From assembly GCA_023476545.1 (NCBI GenBank), contig JAMCYP010000010.1, positions 1 to 42,682 of the forward strand: a stretch of DNA of 42,682 nt. Direction: 5' to 3'. This stretch comes from Candidatus Martarchaeota archaeon. Its GTDB lineage: Archaea; Micrarchaeota; Micrarchaeia; Micrarchaeales; CABMGC01. Each line of letters begins with the position of its first letter. Within the stretch, counting starts at the first letter, position 1. The notes beneath the pieces were generated by a model. That model worked only from the letters and a program-made list of their open reading frames with translations. It did not search any database and was not told where the DNA came from. Below, piece by piece: positions 1-7,398 of this stretch. A program made the position numbers and the translations under genes.

Positions 1-198
1 AAATTGCCGTTCCGTTTTCCAGGGAGCTTGCAGACGGGATAGATGGATACGAAATAACCGAATTCCGCAGAGTGCGCGGCACACTGCAGTTTTATTGTAT
101 GTACGAACTTCCCGAAGGAGGTGTAGATCATGTAAGGGTGGACATTGCGCCAAAACGTCTGCTCATAGCAAAACCTGTAGAAAACGGAACGGCAATTT
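1..198. repeat. 19-bp inverted repeat inside the AbiEii gene (arms 1-19 and 180-198)
   Basis: Bases 1-19 are the exact reverse complement of bases 180-198. The left arm runs off the window edge, so the repeat may be longer. It lies in protein-coding sequence, where a perfect repeat of this length is unexpected. It could be a real hairpin or an assembly join. Confidence 0.85.
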
Positions 199-554
199 CG
201 GAATTCACGCACGCATCGGTAAGCGGCGTAACGGTATACTCGATTGAAGATCTGACCGCGCGCAAGCTAAACGCGCTTGCAGATAGAGGAGAGGGCAAAG
301 ACGTGTACGATGTATACATAGCCTTGCCACTATGTTCCAAAAAAGTTCTTAGAAAGGCAATTGCCCTAATGCTTCAATCTGAGGGCGCCCACGGGGGCGC
401 GGAAGAGTTCATGCAAAATATGGTTGGCAGCCTTGAAAAAGTCGATTCTGGGAAACTTCGTAACCTCACCAACCCCTTCATACCTGTTCCACACAGACCC
501 AAGAACTGGGAGGAGCTTAAAAAAGACCTTCTCGCAAGGCTCGGCGATTTGTGA
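3..554 (+). CDS. AbiEii/AbiGii-type nucleotidyltransferase toxin, 3' part (5' end outside window)
   Basis: The reading frame is open from base 3 to the TGA at 552-554, so the N-terminal part lies to the left of the window. The visible 183 residues contain a stretch ending in VDIAPKR, then YSIEDLTARKLNALADR and KDVYDVY. These match the C-terminal half of AbiEii/AbiGii (DUF1814) nucleotidyltransferases, where the conserved Lys and the RDxYD-like motif sit. Known members are the toxin half of type IV toxin-antitoxin and abortive-infection systems; an AbiEi antitoxin gene would be expected to the left. An internal GTG at 72 could act as a start but would cut into the conserved fold. A degraded tRNA-Leu follows 20-30 nt downstream, so the gene probably lies on an integrated element. 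The family call is fairly secure; activity cannot be judged without the N-terminal catalytic motif. Confidence 0.75.
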   Translation: MAVPFSRELADGIDGYEITEFRRVRGTLQFYCMYELPEGGVDHVRVDIAPKRLLIAKPVENGTAISEFTHASVSGVTVYSIEDLTARKLNALADRGEGKDVYDVYIALPLCSKKVLRKAIALMLQSEGAHGGAEEFMQNMVGSLEKVDSGKLRNLTNPFIPVPHRPKNWEELKKDLLARLGDL

Positions 555-567
555 AGTGGTACCGCAT

Positions 568-648
568 TTCCCTGAACTTGGTCAAATGCGACAGGTTCAG
601 GGCCTGTTTCCCTAGTGGTTGCAAGGGTTCAAATCCCTTCCCCCCGCA
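568..648 (+). pseudogene. tRNA-Leu(CAG) remnant lacking a paired 5' acceptor strand
   Basis: The sequence has an anticodon arm (stem 591-595/603-607, loop with CAG at 598-600), a long class II variable arm, a T arm (623-627/635-639 around loop TTCAAAT) and a 3' acceptor strand CCCCCGC at 641-647 with A648 as discriminator. The D-loop sequence GGTCAAA is also typical of archaeal tRNA-Leu. No GCGGGGG-like 5' strand lies upstream, the D stem does not pair, and an extra C (640) separates the T stem from the acceptor. This is therefore a 3' fragment or decayed copy. It is what an integrated element leaves at its far end when it inserts into a tRNA 3' half. A split or intron-containing tRNA is less likely, because the D arm is present but damaged. 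Confidence 0.7.
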
Positions 649-663
649 TCTTCTGCATATCGC

Positions 664-669
664 TATAAA
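664..669 (+). promoter_or_regulatory. TATA box for the small membrane protein gene
   Basis: TATAAA lies 34-39 nt before the ATG at 703, which would place transcription start about 10 nt or less before the gene. Confidence 0.5.
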
Positions 670-702
670 TCTTTCCGTCGTATCTGAGTATGGTGCACGT
701 AA

Positions 703-954
703 ATGGCCAAGGACTCTTTCGATCGGATGCTAGCTTATAACGCAAGGCACGGTGGCTGGATTGTATTCAGGTCTGTGTACTGGGCGATATACCTTCTGCT
801 GCTCGGCCTATTCCTTGTATACTACAGCGTAAACAACATAGCGGTCTCGCTCCAGAGCTTCCTGGGATGGGCGTTCACGATACTCGCCGTGATGGTGATA
901 ATCTATGGCGCCGTAGAAAGCCTGCACCACAAGCTGATGCGCAAGTACGGCTGA
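703..954 (+). CDS. small two-helix membrane protein, function unknown
   Basis: The 83-residue protein has two predicted membrane helices (about residues 21-43 and 50-72), a short charged N-terminus and a basic C-terminus ending HHKLMRKYG. No family was recognised. The ATG at 703 follows a TATA box at a spacing that suits a nearly leaderless message. It stands between the tRNA-Leu remnant and the secF-secD operon, on the same strand as the latter but about 75 nt away and probably transcribed separately. Base composition resembles the chromosomal genes to the right, not an AT-rich insert. A role in the membrane is all that can be inferred. Confidence 0.75.
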   Translation: MAKDSFDRMLAYNARHGGWIVFRSVYWAIYLLLLGLFLVYYSVNNIAVSLQSFLGWAFTILAVMVIIYGAVESLHHKLMRKYG

Positions 955-1030
955 ACCGTCGGGCTTATTATTAAGCTTGGCGTATGATAGATTCTGAATC
1001 CTCAATGCACAGGGACTAGGTTTAGGTTAA

Positions 1031-2341
1031 ATGGTCAGGCTGCCAAACATCTACCACCACAAGAACCTCAAGCTACTGATAGCGGTGCCCCTGATCCTCA
1101 TGGTCATAGGCCTCTTCTTCTCGAGCCAGATAACTCTGGACACGTCCCTGCGTGGAGGTGTCAGCATAATAATACAGACCAATACCACACTCAGCAACTC
1201 GGCGCTCGCAAGCGAGATAAGCTCGTCGCTGCACGTTCAGGCTCCGCAGATCGCCACGAGCCCAGGCGGCCTGCAGATAACCCTTCCGATAAACCAGAGC
1301 CTCGCCGACGCGGACTCCTACCTGATACAGTTCTACAGCGAGAAGAGCAACTACTCCAACTATCTCGTCAACGCCACATCGCTCAGCATCGCCTACCAGC
1401 AGAACCAGAGCCAGGCACTGCTGCAGCAGATAAGGCGGGTGAACGCCGAGGTGAACACCTCCCTTGCCGGAATGCAGGCCGCGCTCGGCGGAGAGCTGAC
1501 TGTGCTGCGGCCTTTCGGCGTGCAGACGAACTCTACCAACTCTACAGACCCTACCGCACTGCAGCAGACTGCCGAGTCAGCATTCAGCACCGCAAGCGCA
1601 CAGTACCAGAACAGCACCATCGCCGCGCTTCACAACATCGTGCCCTTCACCTCTTACTCGTACCAGCAGGTTACTCCGACGCTCGGCCAGTTCTTCCTCG
1701 GCGAGCTCGCGAACACGATAATAGTCGCTTTCGTGCTGGTCTTCTTCATAGTGCTCTTCATCTTCCACTCTGACCTTAACTTTTCCGTCACGTACGTCAA
1801 GATAGCAGCGTTCGCCGTTGCCACCGCGCTTATCTTGTTCGCCGTCCCGCAGCTGCTCTCATCCCTCTCTATCTCTACCCTGACCCTCGTTCTGCTGGTC
1901 ATCGTATCCGCCGTGGTGATCTTCTTCACACCGATACCCTCCATGGCGGTCGTCTTCGGCGCAGCGAACGACATAATCATAGCGCTGGGAGCGATGGGCC
2001 TCTTCCACATACCGCTCGGCGTGGCCAGCGTAGCAGGCCTGCTCATGCTGATCGGCTACTCGATTGACACGGACGTGCTCGCGGCCATACGCATACTCAG
2101 GCGCGGCGAAGGAACACCAGAAGACCGCGCATACTCATCAATGCGCACCGGAGTAACGATGACCGCTACTGCGATAGTCTCGTTCGGCGTGCTCTTCGCG
2201 ATATCAGTCATAGAGTACGTGCCAACGTACTACGAGATAGCGGGCGTGGTGCTCTTCGGCCTCATCGGAGACATAGCCACAACCTGGCTCGGAAACGCAT
2301 CGATGATACTGCTTTACAAGAAGAAGAAAGAGAGGATCTGA
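1031..2341 (+). CDS. secF: SecF, protein-export membrane subunit
   Basis: SecF works with SecD to assist protein translocation through SecYE. The protein has one N-terminal membrane helix (residues 13-32), a long extracytoplasmic segment, and then a cluster of membrane helices from about residue 225 to the end. The archaeal SecF signature SIDTD is at residues 344-348 in the context GYSIDTDVLAA, and a LRGG-containing segment follows the first helix. At 436 residues it is clearly longer than typical archaeal SecF (about 290); the extra length is in the extracytoplasmic part (about residues 40-225), which has Asn-X-Ser/Thr sequons and a Gln/Asn-rich stretch. The ATG at 1031 is chosen because the first helix follows directly. 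It runs straight into secD, whose ATG begins 1 nt after its stop codon. Confidence 0.92.
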   Translation: MVRLPNIYHHKNLKLLIAVPLILMVIGLFFSSQITLDTSLRGGVSIIIQTNTTLSNSALASEISSSLHVQAPQIATSPGGLQITLPINQSLADADSYLIQFYSEKSNYSNYLVNATSLSIAYQQNQSQALLQQIRRVNAEVNTSLAGMQAALGGELTVLRPFGVQTNSTNSTDPTALQQTAESAFSTASAQYQNSTIAALHNIVPFTSYSYQQVTPTLGQFFLGELANTIIVAFVLVFFIVLFIFHSDLNFSVTYVKIAAFAVATALILFAVPQLLSSLSISTLTLVLLVIVSAVVIFFTPIPSMAVVFGAANDIIIALGAMGLFHIPLGVASVAGLLMLIGYSIDTDVLAAIRILRRGEGTPEDRAYSSMRTGVTMTATAIVSFGVLFAISVIEYVPTYYEIAGVVLFGLIGDIATTWLGNASMILLYKKKKERI

Positions 2342-3949
2342 ATGATAACCGACTACCTGAAGGACTTCAGGATATCCCTCCTGGTCGTGCTGATAGCCGC
2401 GCTAATAATACTCGACATACTCTTCGGCGGACCGCACATACTCCACCTGGGAGTCGAGTTCATCGGCGGCACCCAGATACCTGTGCAGCTGGAGCACAGC
2501 GTAAATCCCAGCACGATGGGCAACCTGCTCACGATACTGCAGGAGCGCCTATCTACCTTCGGGCTGAAGCAGATAACCGTGGAGGGCATAGGTACTTCGG
2601 AGGTCTACGTCACAATACCTTCGGTATCGCCGAGTGAGGTTCAGAGCACCATCTCCGTGATCGAGAGCCAGGGGGTCTTCCAGGGAATTGTCAACGGCAG
2701 GGAGGCGCTCAACGGTTCAGGGCTACTGAGCGGCAGCATAGGAGCGTCGCAGCCAGTGGCGTCTGGTGGCAACGTTTCCTGGGCCGTCAGCTTCTTCGTT
2801 ACGCAGCAGGCAGCGGTAAAGTTCTCGAAGGTGGTCTTCGGACAGGGCAACCAGCCGCTCTACATGTTCCTCGACAGGCCCAACGGAGCGATAGTACTGT
2901 TCAACGCCTCGCTGTTCCAGAGCACGTCGTCTTCCGGAGCAAACCAGACAGCAGTGCTGCAGGCGATGCAGCTCGCAGCCGACTTCGGCAATGCAACCCT
3001 GCCAATAGAGATATACAATCCGGACCTCAGCAACGTCGCCTCTGTGGAGTCGTTCTTCTCGGTCAACCGCGGAAGGTACCAGAGCGTCATACTCCCGATT
3101 AACGCGCCGCAGTCGCTGGTGGCAAACCTCACCTCGCAGAACTACACTCTGGATTATGTCACCCCGCTTAACCTCACTCCTGTAATAACGGTCAACCTGC
3201 AGGGCACCACGCAGCAGACGATAGTGAACTCGTGGCCTGCCGTCGGCCTGCTCTCATCTCCGATACTCAGCCCTGGCATAACCAACGGGTCGGTAAGCCA
3301 GAGCTACCAGATAAGCGGCTTCGCTCCCCCGACTCTCTCGCCGAGCGCGCAGCTCGCCTACGCGACCAACCAGTCGAACCAGATAGCGAGCATACTCAAG
3401 GGAGGCGCGCTGCCGGTGCACGTCATCGTGGGCACCCCGACGACAATACCTCCCACTCTCGGATCTCACTTCGAACTGATAAGCGCATTCGCGCTGCTGG
3501 CCGCAATAGCCGCTGTCTCGATAACCGTGGCGATAAGGTACAAGAGACTCTTCCTAGTCGTGCCAATAATATTCACAACGCTTGCCGAACTCTTCATCAT
3601 ACTCTCCATCATAGGCCTCATCGGCACGATAGATCTCGCGGCAGTTGCCGGAATGATAGCGGTAATCGGAACGGGAGTCGACGCGCAGATAATCATAACC
3701 GACGAGATACTGGTCACCGGAGCGGAGCACACGCTGAAGCTCAAGCTCGGCAACGCGTTCTTCATAATATGGGCCGACGCGGGACTGCTTGTCGTGGCGA
3801 TGCTCCCTCTGCTCTTCTCTACAACGCTCATCACCATAATAGGCTTCGCCGAGTCAACCATACTCGGCGTGCTCTTCGGAGCATTCATCACCAGGCCTGC
3901 TTACGGTTCAATAATCTCTAAGCACTACTCTAAGCAGGAGACGAAGTAA
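2342..3949 (+). CDS. secD: SecD, protein-export membrane subunit
   Basis: This is the partner of SecF in the RND-like complex that aids Sec translocation on the outer face of the membrane. The 535-residue protein has one N-terminal helix (about 10-29), an FIGGTQIPVQ segment equivalent to the conserved SecD DxxGG region, a large extracytoplasmic domain, and a C-terminal block of membrane helices with GTGVDAQIIITDE starting at residue 443, the archaeal SecD membrane signature. An AGAGAGGA-like ribosome-binding site sits at the end of secF just before the ATG, so it is translated within an operon. The extracytoplasmic part has many glycosylation sequons. Length is normal for archaea. Confidence 0.93.
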   Translation: MITDYLKDFRISLLVVLIAALIILDILFGGPHILHLGVEFIGGTQIPVQLEHSVNPSTMGNLLTILQERLSTFGLKQITVEGIGTSEVYVTIPSVSPSEVQSTISVIESQGVFQGIVNGREALNGSGLLSGSIGASQPVASGGNVSWAVSFFVTQQAAVKFSKVVFGQGNQPLYMFLDRPNGAIVLFNASLFQSTSSSGANQTAVLQAMQLAADFGNATLPIEIYNPDLSNVASVESFFSVNRGRYQSVILPINAPQSLVANLTSQNYTLDYVTPLNLTPVITVNLQGTTQQTIVNSWPAVGLLSSPILSPGITNGSVSQSYQISGFAPPTLSPSAQLAYATNQSNQIASILKGGALPVHVIVGTPTTIPPTLGSHFELISAFALLAAIAAVSITVAIRYKRLFLVVPIIFTTLAELFIILSIIGLIGTIDLAAVAGMIAVIGTGVDAQIIITDEILVTGAEHTLKLKLGNAFFIIWADAGLLVVAMLPLLFSTTLITIIGFAESTILGVLFGAFITRPAYGSIISKHYSKQETK

Positions 3950-3959
3950 AGCGATTCTC

Positions 3960-4589
3960 ATGAAGCACTGCCCCATCTGCAACAGGTCCAGCGACGAAGC
4001 CAGGTTCTTCGGCGAGTTCTGCGAGTTCTGCGCCGGAAAGAAACTGCGCGAGCGGCTGTCCTCCAACGCAGAGATCTCGCTCTGCAGGGACTGCGGCAGG
4101 ATAAAGGTCGCAGGCGTCTTCGTCCCGAACACCGAGGCAAACGTGCAGCGCCAGCTCTCCATACTATTCAAGCCCTACCTCATACGCCTGGTGCACCACA
4201 GCAACGGCATAGCGCGCGTGCAGGTCACCGACGAGAAGAGGGAGGGCATGACCATAGAGCACAACGTGCACGTGAAGATGCTGAAGCTTCTGTGCGACGA
4301 CGACGCGAAGAAGCGCGCGGGGTACTACGAGGCCGTGGTGCAGCTGCGCGGAGAAGAGGGCAAGGTCTCGAGGATGGCTGCAGCGCTGGAGAGATACCTG
4401 GAGAAGAACGACGCGTTCATAACCAAGAGCGAGGTCAAGGAGCACGGGGTGGACCTGTATGCAAGCAACAAGAAGACCGCTTTCGCCTTCATCAGCAGCA
4501 GGCACCTGAAGTTCAAGGGGTCGTACGAGCTGCACGGGGAGAAGCGCGGCAAGCGCCTCTACCGCAACACCTACTTCATAACGTTATGA
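3960..4589 (+). CDS. nmd3: NMD3-family ribosome biogenesis protein
   Basis: Eukaryotic NMD3 escorts the 60S subunit; archaeal homologues are smaller and are thought to act in large-subunit maturation. The 209-residue protein starts with three CxxC pairs (Cys4/7, Cys21/24, Cys42/45), probably zinc-binding, followed by an NMD3-type core with RAGYYEAVVQLR and a GVDLYASNKKTAFAF region near the C-terminus. The ATG at 3960 is 10 nt after the secD stop codon, so it is probably the last gene of a secF-secD-nmd3 operon. That links export machinery and ribosome maturation in one unit, which is inference from spacing. The protein seems intact. Confidence 0.85.
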   Translation: MKHCPICNRSSDEARFFGEFCEFCAGKKLRERLSSNAEISLCRDCGRIKVAGVFVPNTEANVQRQLSILFKPYLIRLVHHSNGIARVQVTDEKREGMTIEHNVHVKMLKLLCDDDAKKRAGYYEAVVQLRGEEGKVSRMAAALERYLEKNDAFITKSEVKEHGVDLYASNKKTAFAFISSRHLKFKGSYELHGEKRGKRLYRNTYFITL

Positions 4590-4660
4590 TGTCGCATTTC
4601 CACACATAGCACAGTTCCAAACATATGGAAACAGCTCTACGCTATTTGCGTTAGACCACT

Positions 4661-4678
4661 ACGTATCTTTAAATACGT
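4661..4678 (+). promoter_or_regulatory. TATA box inside an 18-bp palindrome, pilin-type surface operon
   Basis: ACGTAT at 4661-4666 and its exact inverse ATACGT at 4673-4678 flank a CTTTAA core, so the TATA-like element lies within the dyad. A dimeric regulator binding here would compete with TBP. Transcription would start near 4700, about 45 nt before the ATG at 4746. Confidence 0.5.
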
Positions 4679-4745
4679 TAGCGTAGACAATCTATCATAA
4701 GTACAGTATATTACAGTAATTATAGTGCTCTTATAGGGGCTATTG

Positions 4746-7388
4746 ATGGCTAATCGATCCAGGCGAAGGGTGCATAAAGCCGCAAGCAGCAAGAAGGCGC
4801 AATCTGCGCTAGAGTATCTGCTTACCTACAGTTGGGCCATCCTCCTTGTGGCGATCGTAATAGCGGTATTGTACCTCTTTGTATTCGCACCGTCATCGAT
4901 CACGCCAACCAGCTGCTCTTTCACCGGAGGCGCATACTGCCAGGACCTTGTCTTCGGATCCAATACAGCGCAGACAACCATAGCCCTCTTTCTCACAAAC
5001 ACTCAAACGTTCGCGATAGCATATCCTGAGGTGAGCGTGAACTACAGCACGACTCATGCATCAGCCTCATGCTCCCCGAACCTTGTGCTCCAGGGTGGCG
5101 CGATAATCTGTAATGTCAACGTGCCAATAACAGCAATCGCACTTGGATCGCTCGCATCAGGCAAGATAACACTCAGCGCGATACCCTGCTCCAGCGCCAA
5201 CCTGACCGCCTGCGCTTCAGGCCAGAGGCAGTCGTTCAGCGGAACCTTCAATACGCACGTCTCTCCGCTTCTCTCTTCCACTCCTTCTACAATCTCGCTC
5301 ACTGTCCAGAACTCCTCTCAAGCTGCAACCGGTAGCAATAACAAGGACAAGCTCACGGCTACGGTAAAGCTCCTTGGCAGCCCGATAAGCGGCGCGACGG
5401 TGAACTTCACCGCATCTAACTCGTTCGCTACCATTGTACCGTTAATAACGACCACCGGCAGCGACGGAAACGCTACGGCATACGTCTACAGCTCTCAGTC
5501 CGGCAACACGATAGTCACAGCTAGCTTCGCAGGCGAGTCCGCAAATGTTATGGTATCGTTTGTCACCCCGGCCAGTGGGACCGTAGGTCTCTCACAAGAC
5601 GTGGTCAATCTGGTCTGCTACAGCGGCAACAGCGGCACCTATGTGATTTCTGTAGACGGAAAGGAGTACACGTGCTCGCAGCTTCCACTCCAGCAGGAGT
5701 TCAACCCTGGCTCGCAGCACACATACGCATGCTTGACTCCGATATCGGGCCCTGCAGGAACCAGATACACATTCCTGTCGGCAAGCGGCTGCGGCGCAAG
5801 CGGCCAGAGCGGCACGTTCACTGTAGGATCTGCGGGGTCTAGCTGCACAGTATCTTGCGACTACTCTACACAGTACTACCTAACCGAGTCTGCCAGCCCA
5901 AGCGCAGGCGGCACGGTCTCACCCGGCAGCAACTGGTTCAACAACAACAGTCAGGTATCGATAAGCGCCACACAGAATTCCGGATATATATTCGTATCAT
6001 GGTCTGGCACCGGTTCCGGGGCGTACAGCGGCACATCAACTACCAATACGCTGACGATTGGCAACCCGGTCTCAGAGCAGGCGAACTTCCAAAGCACCAC
6101 GACTACGTCAACCAGCACCACTTCCTCTACCTCCACAACCACATCTACAACCACTTCCACAACTACCAAGACAACCAGCAGCACATCCACTACAACCTCC
6201 ACCACTTCCTCCACTTCCACTTCCACTTCCACCTCCACCTCAACCACCACGACAGTCGCCTGTACCAGTGGGGTCTACAATCCAAACCTCGAAACAGGCT
6301 GCAACGGTAACTCAAACAACTACTTCGAATACTACTGCAGCAACGGCACATCTGCTGGCTGTGATTCAGGCGGGTTTAAAAACAGTTGCACTCCTACAGG
6401 TTGCCAGTATGCCGCTCCCGTAACAACAACCACTTCCACCTCCACCTCCACTTCCTCTACATCCACCACCTCTACGTCCACCACCTCCACCTCCACTACC
6501 ACAAAAACCACGACTGTAGCTTCCACCACTTCTACGACCTCTACGACTACATCATCAACAAGCACTGTGGTAAACAACTCGGTCTATCCTGGGACCAATA
6601 TAACGATGGCAAATGGCACAGTGGAGAGCGCCGAGAGCGTAAAGCCAGGTGCGGTGATACAGTCCTATGACTTCATGACGCACAGCATTGTGCCTTCAGT
6701 GGTTAGCTCGGTGCTAACCCTGACTGCAACCAATAAGTACACGTTCAACAACGCACTCAATGTTGACAGCAATGAGATAATGTACATAAATGGCAGATGG
6801 GCCCGCGCCAGTTCTGCCAAGGTAGGCGACAGCCTCTTCGACCCATTGACAAACTCCAACATAACCATAACCTCGTTGCAGATAACAGACTACACCACGC
6901 CGCAGATAGTGTATGACTTCGTGGGTTCGCCTTTCAACAACTATATTGCTGACGGCTATCTCATCGATGTAGCAAGCACCTCGCCTAACTCTGTGAGCGG
7001 CGCGAGCTATGTTACCCTGGCCAACGGGACGCCAGAACTTGTTTCCCAAGTCTTGCCAGGCACCGTCGTGCTGGGATACGACACCCAGACCGGAAAGGTG
7101 GTGCCTACGATAGTTACTGGAATATACGCGAGAAACTCGGGGCCTAAAGGCAACGAGTACATAATAAACAACGGGGCGCTTGTGGTGGATTCGGGAGAGC
7201 CTCTTTTGATCAACGGCCACTATGAACTGACTTTGCAGCTTCGAATCGGAGACAAGCTGTACATGCCGCTGCTGCATAAGGCGGTTAACGTAACCAGCAT
7301 TCAGATAATAAATGGCACATTCACATTCTACGAGTTGCTGACTACTCCAACCAAGAACTTCATAGACAACGGCTACGTCGCTACATGA
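4746..7388 (+). CDS. type IV pilin-like surface protein with Thr/Ser-rich linkers and two degenerate Hint domains
   Basis: This 880-residue protein begins with a class III (pilin) signal: basic residues, then KKA|QSALEY with cleavage expected after Ala18, Glu at mature position 5 and a hydrophobic helix to about residue 47. Next come an Ig/invasin-like beta domain (about 180-275), a Cys-bearing segment, a GGTVSPGS...FVSWSG repeat of the InlB B-repeat type (about 380-445), Thr/Ser-rich linkers at 451-503 and 560-608 around a Cys-rich spacer, and two related C-terminal modules (about 612-741 and 749-880). Both modules resemble Hint domains (MANGT...VKPG, then DSxE, GDxL and YIADGYL-like blocks). 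They have Ser at the nucleophile position, but the block B TxxH is DSNE or DSGE, and the terminal His-Asn is missing. It is probably anchored in the membrane or built into a pilus by a PilD-like peptidase and glycosylated. The ATG at 4746 is preferred over the TTG at 4743. Confidence 0.8.
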   Translation: MANRSRRRVHKAASSKKAQSALEYLLTYSWAILLVAIVIAVLYLFVFAPSSITPTSCSFTGGAYCQDLVFGSNTAQTTIALFLTNTQTFAIAYPEVSVNYSTTHASASCSPNLVLQGGAIICNVNVPITAIALGSLASGKITLSAIPCSSANLTACASGQRQSFSGTFNTHVSPLLSSTPSTISLTVQNSSQAATGSNNKDKLTATVKLLGSPISGATVNFTASNSFATIVPLITTTGSDGNATAYVYSSQSGNTIVTASFAGESANVMVSFVTPASGTVGLSQDVVNLVCYSGNSGTYVISVDGKEYTCSQLPLQQEFNPGSQHTYACLTPISGPAGTRYTFLSASGCGASGQSGTFTVGSAGSSCTVSCDYSTQYYLTESASPSAGGTVSPGSNWFNNNSQVSISATQNSGYIFVSWSGTGSGAYSGTSTTNTLTIGNPVSEQANFQSTTTTSTSTTSSTSTTTSTTTSTTTKTTSSTSTTTSTTSSTSTSTSTSTSTTTTVACTSGVYNPNLETGCNGNSNNYFEYYCSNGTSAGCDSGGFKNSCTPTGCQYAAPVTTTTSTSTSTSSTSTTSTSTTSTSTTTKTTTVASTTSTTSTTTSSTSTVVNNSVYPGTNITMANGTVESAESVKPGAVIQSYDFMTHSIVPSVVSSVLTLTATNKYTFNNALNVDSNEIMYINGRWARASSAKVGDSLFDPLTNSNITITSLQITDYTTPQIVYDFVGSPFNNYIADGYLIDVASTSPNSVSGASYVTLANGTPELVSQVLPGTVVLGYDTQTGKVVPTIVTGIYARNSGPKGNEYIINNGALVVDSGEPLLINGHYELTLQLRIGDKLYMPLLHKAVNVTSIQIINGTFTFYELLTTPTKNFIDNGYVAT
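6211..6240 (+). repeat. hexanucleotide tandem repeat in the Thr/Ser linker
   Basis: There are five consecutive units of CCACTT or CCACCT, embedded in a longer G-poor tract (about 6096-6254). Each unit adds two residues, so gain or loss of a unit keeps the frame and only changes linker length. Confidence 0.7.
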
Positions 7389-7398
7389 GGTTGTTTAT

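Noticed and set aside
3232-3921. Long plus-strand frame inside secD.
   Set aside because: The Arg/His-rich composition is that of a shifted frame; secD itself is certain.
6058-6577. Long reading frames on both strands across the Thr/Ser tracts (Val/Glu-rich on the minus strand, His- or Pro-rich on the plus strand).
   Set aside because: They are frame shadows of a low-complexity repeat inside a well-supported gene; the pilin frame has the signal peptide and domains.
6579-7388. An active intein or splicing element.
   Set aside because: The block B His and the terminal His-Asn are missing in both modules and no C-extein follows, so protein splicing is not supported.
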